Both the position numbers and the translations under genes were made by a program. From Sphagnum magellanicum (taxonomy: Eukaryota; Streptophyta; Sphagnopsida; Sphagnales; Sphagnaceae): DNA of 64,000 nt. The notes under the pieces are model-generated. The model ran no database searches, was not told the origin of the DNA, and saw only the letters and a list, made by a program, of their open reading frames with translations. Of the stretch, positions 35,507 through 45,098 are shown in pieces. How positions within the stretch are numbered: position 1 is the stretch's first letter; the number at the start of each line of letters is the position of its first letter. The stretch lies in assembly GCA_021904315.1 (NCBI GenBank), contig CM038912.1:14099061-14163060 (forward strand). The letters are read 5' to 3'.

Positions 35507-35747
35507 CCTAGGGTCAGTTTCCATATGACAAAACAAATAATTATTTTTTTCGAAAAATGAATTCGTGTTTTAAAATTAAAATTACAATCTTTTCCTTCAT
35601 CTATTATAATATTGTGATATGAGTGGTGAAATCATTCAGCGTGTAGTCTATGATAATTATGATGATTTTCAACATGTTAACTTCCTTATTTCACTAAATT
35701 TCCTTTCACTATTTTGAGGATTATTTAATGATGAAACTGATATTAGG
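35507..35747 (+). mobile_element. MITE-like family A, copy 3
   Basis: About 241 bp, direct with copy 2 and only about 1 kb from it. It runs from CCTAGGGTCAGTTTCCATATG to GAAACTGATATTAGG. One terminal repeat has decayed (CTGATATTAGG instead of CTGACCTTAGG). Confidence 0.8.
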
Positions 35748-36249
35748 GTAAGGTATTATTTACACAAGTGTTGTGGTGTCAAACTTTAGGTCTACATTCA
35801 TAATTTCAGTTGCATGGTTTCCTTTCAAGAAACAGACTTCAAAGAGTTATTCTAAATGCATGCCAAGGTGTAGGGCACTACTATGGATTTGGTAGGTATT
35901 CATTAGCTTGAGCTTGGCTATAAATCTAGGCTATCTACTAGTCAAGGAATGGGAGCAACAAGATGAGGTTGATGTTGATCACATCCTAAAAACATGCACA
36001 CAAATTGTCCCTCTAGTTGGGATAAAAGTTTTGTTACAGTAAATAGTTAAATTTATGATCAAATATGACATAATGTGGTATGGGAACGTATGAAAGAAGT
36101 TTGATTTCAAACATGATGAGATCAATAGGTTAGGTGCAATGTAAGGCCCATCATTAGTTGGCTAGTTGCAATCTCTTATGTTTAGCCAAATTACACCTTT
36201 CCCTAAATCAAATCCATTGTTCATTAAATCAAGACCATGTCTATGTCCT
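35748..36249. other. Spacer beside the gypsy relic
   Basis: No gene is recognised. It may include the 3' end or LTR of the decayed gypsy element at 36250-37200, but no LTR boundaries are visible. Confidence 0.35.
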
Positions 36250-37200
36250 AGTACGTTGTGAACATCCCCAATCTTCTATTGGAACCTCCATAATGATGAT
36301 GTAAAAACAGCCCATATGCCATCCCTTAGAACAATGGTAACAAACCAACTTGATTGTTGCACCTCATGATTCTCCACATAACATGCATCACAAACCTATT
36401 AGAATTATAGCTAATGATGGGTCCATTTGGTCATTCAAATGTGGAAGGTGGCATGATGCATAATTCTATGCATCATCTTTCCATATTTGACCATCAATAC
36501 CTTCCAATAACAAAACCTTAGAAAGTAAAACTTTTTTCACATATAGATTGACAAGACCAACTATCACATCCAATGTGGTAGGTGTTGTCTATTACAAATA
36601 AACATAATTTTCAAGTTCAAGCCTTTGAACCTTAGGTCAATACCCACCCCCACATATGGTGGCATACTATATTATATTGCAATGTTATGCAATGGCCAAG
36701 TTTTTCATTGCCATAAGCATGAATATTTTGAACAATGTTGCATGTTACTCACAAGCTTGAACGCACACATTGGTATCCATGAAATTAACCACATGGGCCA
36801 CATCCTTATGAATGGATGTTAGTAATTGGGGTTTAGACTCAAAAAATAAAAAGTAAAAGGAAATTGAAGCTAGTGACATTTGCTAGCTAAATTAGTCTCT
36901 TGTGGCCAACCATGGCAACTGTATGTCCTAATCATCTATATGCCCGTTCTATAAGCCATATATTTGTAAACTTGTTTTCACCATTTGTACCATCCTTTTA
37001 GCCAAGCCATTAACTTTATGATGACCAGGAGAAGTAGTCCTATGGTCTATCAAAGACTATTCACACAACTCCTAAAATTCTCTTTGGAAATTTATGTTCT
37101 AATTCATGAACATTTTTGTTGGAACACCGCATCTACTCAAGACTCAATCCCAAAATGCATAAGTAACCCCCTCACTATTTTTGTTTCAAGGTGGTGCCAA
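36250..37200 (-). pseudogene. Decayed Ty3/gypsy integrase with C-terminal PHD-like finger
   Basis: On the minus strand, with stops and shifts, the reading is: HRTTSPGHHKVNGLAKRMVQ then MVKTSLQIYGL (about 37050-36960), a block with QLPWLATRD, then LLTSIHKDVAHVVNFMD, FMLMAMKNLAIA, YATICGGGY.PKVQRLELEN, VLLSKVLLLEGIDGQIWKDD and finally LVCYHCSKGWHMGC followed by VPIEDWGCSQ (about 36330-36250). This is the integrase catalytic-core end, C-terminal domain and a PHD-type finger of a Ty3/gypsy polyprotein. In the core the expected catalytic Glu of 'GLAERV' is Lys (GLAKRM). Protease, reverse transcriptase and RNase H are absent: the relic stops near 37200, where the TTGCAACT cluster starts. Confidence 0.75.
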
Positions 37201-37224
37201 TTCAATTCCCATATGAAAAATTGT

Positions 37225-37460
37225 GGTGATTTGCAACTAACCTTGCAACTGGGTTTTTGAGTTGCAATGACCAATTGCAACTCATTTGCAACTCAACATA
37301 TTTCTATAGGTGTCAATGCTATTGGACAAGTTGCATGAATTGCAACAAATGCAACTCACCGTATGTCAAACCGTATACATATGCAACTTATGCAATTCAA
37401 TTACAACTATGTAAAAACAACTATTATGTAACTATAATGCAACTAGTTTGCAACTACCAT
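37225..37460. repeat. Cluster of TTGCAACT-type motifs
   Basis: At least ten close variants of TTGCAACT or its complement AGTTGCAA fall in about 230 bp (for example near 37228, 37241, 37259, 37273, 37283, 37329, 37339, 37346, 37382 and 37448). They occur in both orientations and at irregular spacing, so this is not a simple tandem repeat. Related TTGCA/AGTTGT motifs occur again at about 38585-38710. Confidence 0.75.
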
Positions 37461-37677
37461 GGTAACGTCATGTTGATGTCATTTTTCATTAATTCATCAA
37501 AATTTGACATGTTACACCATTGTAATTTTTGGATGAAAATTATGATTTTTGAAATATTGATCTCCACCATCCATTATGATTGTTCATTTATGATGGTTTT
37601 AAATTGTGAAATGTGGCATAGTCAAAAGTTGCCATGTGGCATATTAATTGAATTTTTCAAAAAAAATCTATTTAAGT

Positions 37678-37865
37678 AGCTAAGTAGGTCAATACATAGA
37701 CATAGGTAAGTAGGGAAGTAGGTAGGTAGGCAGGCAAAACTAGGTGGGTAGGACATACCTACATACCTAGACTACCTACCTACCTACCTACTTACATTAC
37801 ATGCCTATTTACTTACTTAGGTAGGTAAGTAGGTAGAAAGGTATAAAGGTAGGTAAGAAGGTAGA
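37678..37865. repeat. Degenerate TAGG/CCTA array forming a foldback
   Basis: GTAGG/TAAG repeats on the left are followed by CCTA/CTAC repeats (about 37758-37815) and then again by TAGG repeats (about 37818-37862). The inverted blocks can pair with each other. Confidence 0.8.
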
Positions 37866-39017
37866 AGAATAGCCATGTAAATATTTTATATTATATTTTG
37901 TTTTTAGGGTTAAACTTTTTAAAACTCATCCCAAATTAACACATGTAATATAATGTGAACACGAGAAAGACACCTTCTTTTCATATAGTTTGTGAAATGA
38001 AATTCAAGGACAAAACTTATGTGTTAAATCTTTTAGTTGTAAATTGAGTTGTAATTTTTTTTTAAAAATTCTCAAATTCTTCGTTTAAAAAAATAAAATA
38101 AAATAAGTAATTATTTGATAATTATATATGTCAATTAATTATCTAAAATAGTCCTTTGAAATTTTTTTTGAATTAATAAGTCTATTTAAATAATTAAATA
38201 ACTAGTTATCTGATAATTAATTATTAGGATTAATTATTTGGTTTAGTTATTTGAATTATATTACTAATTAATTATTTGAACCAATCAATTTAATTAATTT
38301 AATTTTTAGTTAGTTATTTCGTATAATTAATTATTTAACTTCAAATAATTTATTATCAGAATTAAACTGATTAATTCTGATTAATATTTAATTATTCAGT
38401 CTAATTAATTAGTTCATAATAATTGAGTAAATTATGTATTAATTTATATTTAGCAACCAATAAATTATTGAAAAAAATCATTATTAAATAAGAAATTTTA
38501 AGTTATTAACTTATGAACAATTGAACAATAATCACAAAATAGTGGAAAAGCAGTGTTTCTATAATTTCAACATAGTGACAACATAGTTGCACAATTAGTT
38601 ATATCAATAGGAATCATAGTTGACAACTAATTGCAAATGTCATATCTAATGGGCGATGGAAATGCAACCATGTGGCATAATCATATGTGTCAAAGTTGTA
38701 CACTAGTTGTAACATAATTGTTGATTGAATGTTACATTTACAATAATTGTACTATAGGTGCCAAAAAATCAAACATGATTGATTACATCTGTATGTATGA
38801 TGTGTACATTACACCAGGTGTCCCATTTGCAACTATAATATAACTCCTTTAGGAGAACATGTCTTTTGGGAAAAAGGACCCCAAAAAGGACAATAGTCTT
38901 AAATGCAAAATGAACACATTGGCTTGTTATATGTCATTTGGACCCTAATTTGTTTTTCGTTTTTTTGGTTGGGTGGTAATTTGAGTGTTTTGTGTTTCTA
39001 GGTTTCATGTTTGCGAA
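37866..39017. other. Very AT-rich spacer before the transposase-like ORF
   Basis: Dominated by TAATTA/AATTAATT tracts (about 38090-38500). A second, weaker cluster of TTGCA/AGTTG motifs lies at about 38560-38770. No gene is recognised. Confidence 0.45.
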
Positions 39018-39922
39018 ATGGAGGGCTTCAATGGACCGAAGGAGCTAAACTCAACAGAACCTACTGGGGTTGTCATGTTAGAAATCGAACACAACACAAG
39101 AACCTATCGCGAGTGGTACAAGAGAAAATGGAAAGAAGACACATGCAAGAGGGTTCAATGTTGTCGAAAACGCAAAATAATTCAAGTGCAAGTTGAAAAA
39201 CAACTCCAAATTAAAATTGTTGAGAATGTGGGTGCTACTGAAGATGGTGGCATAAAGTCCATTGATGCATATGTTAGACATGTCCAAAAGGTAAGTGCAA
39301 AGATCACTAAAGGTATAACGATTTATGCTACAACAAAACTAACAAGGTATGATGAAGACTTTCAACAACTTGTTTTTGAAAAGTAGTTAGGGCATCCGAT
39401 TTTAACAATATGTTACCCACATACCTAGTCGATGCCTCTATGGCGAAACAAAACCATGAAATAATGGGTAACTTGAGAGAAGGATTAACCATTCATTTAA
39501 TTGGCAAACATCCATCCAACCTTGTGTTGGCAAAAGATATTGTATGTACATTAACATCCTCACAATCAGTGAGTAGCAAATGAGGGATTGCCAAAGTTTT
39601 GGGTGTTGATAGGCGAACCATCAGGAAGAGCACACATATGCGCATGTTTTTGGATATTCAAAATCATGCTTTGTGGTTGCACAACATGAAGGAAAAACAT
39701 GGAAACTCCTTTTTTATGTTTACCAAGAATCTTGTGATCAACTAGTGGAGTGCAGAAACAATAGTTTTTCCTAACTACAAAGATGTTATTAGGAGGAGGA
39801 TTGGAGTAAAATTTTATGAGTCACATGCAACTCATTATCTGCAGGTTTCACAAGTCCACATTCTTCCTTTTCATCTTTGGCATGTTTCAACAATTGTTCA
39901 TTCATGGCATTTGAAATTTTGA
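39018..39922 (+). pseudogene. Decayed transposase-like ORF with helix-turn-helix segment, family unknown
   Basis: A first frame from the ATG at 39018 to TAG at 39384-39386 gives 122 codons (MEGFNGPKELN.., with a basic YREWYKRKWKEDTCKR patch). A second frame from 39389 to TGA at 39920-39922 runs 177 codons, broken by TGA at 39581 and TAG at 39743. It contains AKVLGVDRRTIRKS, a helix-turn-helix-like motif, then AETIVFPNYKDVIRRRIGV and SHATHYLQVSQV. Two frames with a shift plus two stops mean it is dead. The HTH followed by a conserved W..ETIVFPN..KDVIRRRI block suggests a DNA-transposon protein. I cannot name the superfamily and see no certain DDE residues. Confidence 0.5.
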
Positions 39923-40479
39923 TGATGGAGTTTCTATGCGGTTTGATTAATACATGTGGGCAAAAGTCTCCTTGGGTTAGGAACGTCACACCTTGATTTT
40001 CCTAAACCCATCAAACTTTGAAAAATCATAAGAAACATTTAAATAAAAACTTTCATAATTTTTTTTAATGAGTACATTTATTAGGTTCCATAGATTTCTT
40101 GGAAGTCATTCTATTTTTAAGTTTTTATTAAACAATTAATTGAGTAAGTATAATTTAATTATGAATTTCCAAAATTAAGGCTATTAATTTTTGAAGGGGC
40201 CATTTTAATTAGGAAAAAAAAATTAACAATTTTTATTTTTAAATTCCAAAATAAATTTCAAGCCATATATTAGTGCATGCAATTGTAAACATGAGAAAAA
40301 ATATAATTTATAGTTGTGAAAACATTTAAAATAAATGGCCTAAGAAAATGATTTGTGCGTTTTTGGTTCATCAACCATTCTTTGAAGTGGTTCTTAATGG
40401 TCCATCCAAGGATGCTTTTGCCCTTGTAATGAAATTTTTTTCCCTACATTTGATAGAATTATGGTTCCTACATTTAATG

Positions 40480-40760
40480 GAGCTTAGGGTTTTAAGGTTG
40501 GGTTTCAAGTTTGATTTTTTGGCTTAGGGTTAGGTTCTAGGTTTTGGTCCTTAAGGTTAAGGTTTTTAGCTCTGAAATTTAGGATTTAAGGTGTATTTTT
40601 TAAGTTTTAAGGTTTAAAGGTTGGGTTTTAGGTTTGATCTTTTTGGCTTAGGGTTAAGGTTTAGGTTTTAGTCTTTACGGCTAGGGTTTTTAGGTTTAAA
40701 GTTTTTTTTGTGTTTAAAATTAGGGTTTAGGTTTTAGGGTTTATAGGTTGGGCTTTTGGT
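40480..40760. repeat. About 123-bp tandem units rich in TTAGGGTTT
   Basis: Units begin near 40497, 40620 and 40747 with 'GGTTGGGTTT-AGTTTGAT'. Each holds several TTAGGG, TTTAGG and AAGGTTT variants (for example GGCTTAGGGTTA twice). The composition is degenerate telomere-like, but the longer period shows secondary amplification. Confidence 0.75.
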
Positions 40761-41146
40761 ACAATTTTTGTTGCCCATGCAAATGTTTGATGCATTATTT
40801 TATTAGCTTGTAAACTTGGACCCAATTAACATTGGCATACCCACCCCCCCAACAAAAAAAAAGGAAAAAAAACTTCACCAATGAATTAAACCTCCCAACC
40901 CCTACAATTTATAAAAGTAGTTAAAGTGTCATGCCAATTGTAGTACCTTGGCAACTTGGACTCAATTACCATTGGCACACACACACCCAAGCCCCCACCT
41001 CAACCCCTTAAAAAAAACATTCACCAAGGAGCTAGACCTACATAGTCCATGAAATTGATTAAACTCTAATAATCATTTGCACTACTTAATATTGATTAGT
41101 GACAAACATTAATGCATTAATGGATTAACCTAATTGATGTTGGGTT

Positions 41147-41305
41147 TTAAGGTTAATTTACTACACATGAATAATTTTAGTACTTTCAAAATAATGGTTT
41201 TAAGGTTAATTTATTGCACGTGAATAATTTCAATACTCTCAATATAATGGTTTTAAGGTTAATTTATTACATATGAATAATTTTAGTGCTCTCAAAATAA
41301 TGCAC
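41147..41305. repeat. Three tandem units of about 63 bp
   Basis: Consensus TTTTAAGGTTAATTTATTACACATGAATAATTTTAGTACTCTCAAAATAATGG, with copies near 41149, 41201 and 41249. They are over 80 percent alike by eye. Confidence 0.85.
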
Positions 41306-41621
41306 ATGTTAGTAGTTATTAGCTCCAAATTATTAGCAGTTCTAACAAATGTTTCTAAGTAATTAACAACTTAAATCAAGTACTTTTGATATCATTAGTG
41401 AAGCACAAGAGAGGTTCTAATCACTACTATATCTAAGTGTCCATCCTTGAATAACCCATACCTCTTTTGGTTTCTCAATTCAATTTGTCTTAAAAACTTC
41501 TTTTGTTGCTTTCAACTTAGTATGTCCCAAATTCCCTTTGATGTTTTCAGGTCAGTGTGTCCCATAGAGAGTTTGTTTTGACCTCCTTTCAAGAAAGTAA
41601 TTTGCTTGTAGATCAAAAACT

Positions 41622-42161
41622 ATGAGTGATACCATGGGTGATAAATAGTTCAAAGAGAGGAATTTTGAGTGGTTTGCTAGAGAGGTTGGACTTTTAGACA
41701 ATGGAGTAAATCCTAGACACATGGATCCTAAGGATATTGTTGTGGGGCAATGTGACAAAATGTGGGGAATTAGGTGTCCTAATAGCCATGGCTACAAATA
41801 CAAAAAACAATGTTCAAATCTAGAGGTCATTGCTTTTGTGGAGGAGATGTGGCCCAAGGTATATCAGAAAAAATTCATTACTAATAGTGAGATTAACCTA
41901 GCATTTGCCAAGGGAATTGTGGCACAATGGAAGGGGTACAAAGGTGATTGGGCAAAATTTGCAACAAAAGTGCAATTTCAAGGTGGAGAAACACACAAGG
42001 TAGCTCAAAATTATTATTTCAAGAGCAAGAAGATGATAAGATGTTTTTTTGAAAAGGGTGCAAAATTGAAGGATAGAAGCCTAAGTAAGGGGACAACAAG
42101 GAGAGACATTGATCAATGTAACAACATTGTGATGGGATTTGATTTTGGGAAGGAAAAATAA
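41622..42161 (+). pseudogene. ORF of unknown family interrupted by one in-frame TAG
   Basis: From the ATG at 41622 the frame reads eight codons (MSDTMGDK), then TAG at 41646-41648, then 170 open codons to TAA at 42161. An internal ATG at 41721 would give 146 aa. Visible parts: FEWFAREVGLLDNGVNPRHM, NLEVIAFVEEMWPKVYQKKF, INLAFAKGIVAQWKGYKGDW and a basic, Lys-rich C-terminus. I do not recognise the family. Coiled-coil-like sequence (ELKDAENKHKDLLKKRQLW) continues after 42200 in a broken frame, so the original gene was longer. Its position among transposon relics suggests an element-borne gene. Confidence 0.45.
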
Positions 42162-43123
42162 ACTTATGAAACTAAAGGGCCAAACACTCTAACATTTTGT
42201 TTTAACAGAAAGGAAAGCATGCGAGATTAACAATGTTGAATTTCCAGTGATATATATTACAAATGTGGAGTTGAAGGATGCTGAAAACAAGCACAAGGAC
42301 TTGTTAAAAAAGAGACAATTGTGGTAGGTTTACATCAATTCACAATTGGAGGTGACAAGCAAAAAAATTGAAATAAAATACTGCAATAGGAGTACTTGAG
42401 GTTGTTAGAAATACACTACAAAGACTACATTATCAACTTTGATAAACTTGACTAGGCATAAAAGGGTTTGAAAGCAGTGGCAAAATTGTTGGAAGAGTTC
42501 AAGACAACATTAGAAGGGACAACACAAACCTAAAATATTTCAGCTCTATCAATAAGTTTTGATGCTAAATATTGATTTTGATTTCATGGCTTAACATGCA
42601 TAAATTTTTTAAAAATTCTTTTGTAGGGCCTAGTTTATACTTGGTAATTTTGTTATCAATATTTTGTAGATAGATGTAACTACAATTCAAGTAGCCAAAT
42701 AGGCAGGTCTAAGGTTGTTACTATGCAAGTTTATGTTGAAAATTTGATTATACTTTCCATGCCCTACCATGTAAATTATCAAAATACACATATAAGTTTT
42801 TGAACTTTTACTTGAAGGACAAAATTTGACTTGGATCTAACCTTCAAATCCTTCCACATTTCTTGGTTTGTTGCCTTCCTGCATACATGATTACAAAGTG
42901 GGTCCAATTAAAAAACAAATGTGAGATTTTAGACTTTATAAACTTGGGCTTACAATGATAAAAAAATTATTTAATGGCAAATGAAACATTCCTTCAAGAA
43001 TGGGTTACAACAGATAACCAAGCAAAACCCAAATGAATTCAAGCACCACAGTTCCAAAAACTTCGAACCACATATTTTGATTCATCTTACATTGTTGTGT
43101 GTGAGGAAAAATCTTGAATAGCC
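42162..43123. other. Remnant downstream of the 41.6-kb ORF, otherwise empty
   Basis: About 42205-42540 keeps short coiled-coil-like pieces in the plus strand with several stops. Beyond that, nothing is recognised. Confidence 0.35.
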
Positions 43124-43318
43124 TTACTTGGATCTACTTAAAAACATAAATGCACCATTGAAGTGTATCACACCCCCTTTAGAAAAATCTGACCCCATAG
43201 TATTATGCAACGTATGCAAGGGCTTTGACAAAATCACATCCATATCCAAGTATACTCCTCCATACCTACACAAATTCCTATGTACTTTCAAGCTCCATGA
43301 AACATATGAAATATACAA
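43124..43318 (-). pseudogene. Isolated DXD glycosyltransferase fragment (Gly_transf_sug / A4GalT-like)
   Basis: The open frame contains SLKVHRNLCRYGGVYLDMDV then ILSKPLHTLHNTMG and HFNGAFMFLSRS. The Y-G-G-x-Y-L-D-x-D-x-I block is the DXD nucleotide-sugar and metal site of alpha-1,4-glycosyltransferase-like proteins (Golgi type II membrane enzymes), and NGAFM fits the following conserved block. There is no ATG start, no transmembrane anchor and no C-terminal domain in reach. Flanking minus-strand sequence has only doubtful remnants. It is an exon fragment or captured gene piece, not a working gene. Confidence 0.65.
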
Positions 43319-45098
43319 TAGTGAGTAACAATTGAATGCACATTCAAGAAAATGTTTGTAATGATTGTTGAAGAGTTGGAGACAAAATAATTAGATTTAA
43401 ACACAGAGCCATTCTCTAGATGAAAAATAACATCAAAAAGTTGTTGTGAAAAATAACAAAATTATCAAGGTTCAACAATTCACATTCATCCCATAATATA
43501 ATAGGAATCAATGGAACAATTGTGTAGACTTCATATACCTAGAGATGACCTTGATGTCCATTTCCTCTCTGTGGCTATTACCATATATGACAAGCATAAA
43601 ATGTACGACACTATATCTTCCTTGGAAGCATGTTCTAGATTTGAAAAACTTCAAGTGCCCATATATTGAAACTACAAAACCACCAAATCTTTCAATATTC
43701 CATAGTCCTATTTAAATCAAACTTGGATGCACTTTAGCCTTGTAATAATGATCCCTTGGTCTCGATCTTTCATAATTCCAAATGCCCTAAAGATCTCTCC
43801 AACAAGTCATAAATGACCTGCAAAAGGAAAATAAACACATTATAAATCTAATTTAAGGAAATTATTTTAGGACATTTTTTCTTGTTTATTTTTTATAGAG
43901 GGGTATGGGTCTTCCTCATCCTTTTTACAAATATTACTAGGTCCAAGGAACTTCACATGGTTGTTTGAATTCCCACCCAGTGTTGTGTTTGTCCATTCAT
44001 ACCTCCTTGTAGGTAAAGATAGTGAGTGGGTAGGTATGCATTAAAATGACAAGTGAACATTTACAACAAATGTGGCACGATAAGATTAGTTGAATTGACT
44101 ATCCCCATGCAACACATCTGTGATGAAAATTCTGCATAAATAATCAAGGTACACTGTTATCAAGAAAAATATCTTGCACTTGATGATGGATGACCTTCAA
44201 GAAACTTGAATTTCAATGATTAAAGTTGTGGATATTCCTTCAACTTTGAAATTATATTTGATGTTGATGTTTACAATAAACAAACAACATTCAAAATCTT
44301 AATGGTGCATTACTTAATCAAATCCAAGCAATAAGGTTGTGTTCACTGATTAGCATGCAAAAAAACAAGATCCACACAACACTGAATCAAATTATGTTAT
44401 ATTTTGCATTGGAGAATTGAAACACTTGATCAATAATTGTGTAGACTATTTATAGCCTACAACTAAACACGTGTTATTGGGTCCAAATCTATGATCAAGG
44501 AAGGGGCACATGTTTTGGGATTTTTCTTGTTCACATGGATTTTAATGCACATGTGTCATATCTATACATGACTTTTTCTCATTGAACCTAAAACCAAAAA
44601 TATTGAAAGCAAACCCAAAACCACATACCATCATTAATGATACCAAATCTACAACCTTACAAAAATAGCATATGCTTATGTATACAATGTTATAAAAAGT
44701 TGTCCAGGTAGTCTAACAACCTAGACCCAGAAACACTCACCAAATTTACCAAGCTTCAACAACTACTAATAATCATAAGGCACCAATTCACAAGGTAGGC
44801 TTCTTCATGAGACTACAAAATGAAACATATATTAATAAAATTTGAAGGTCACAAAATCTATTCATCTTGGAATACAAATTTTTTCATATGGTCTATGGAA
44901 GCCCAAGGGTTGAGATGAAGAGATAAAAAGTAGTAAACTTAGGTCTATAGTAAAAAATGCTTATGATTGTTCTATGAATTGTGGCAAATTCTTCAACTAC
45001 AATTTTCATATTCTCACACTAAACTTGTTATAATTAAGTTGGCCTTCATGCATAAACCTTGACTTGGATCAACTAATCAAGTCAAACAATATCATAAT
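43319..45098. other. Gene-free stretch
   Basis: No convincing exon. A minus-strand patch around 43760-43800 resembles nothing specific. AT-rich with many short stops. Confidence 0.4.

Larger units (their letters stand above)
39923..41621. other. Spacer with two tandem repeats, no gene
   Basis: Gene-free between the decayed ORFs apart from the telomere-like array at about 40480-40760 and the 63-bp array at about 41147-41305, both listed separately. Confidence 0.45.
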
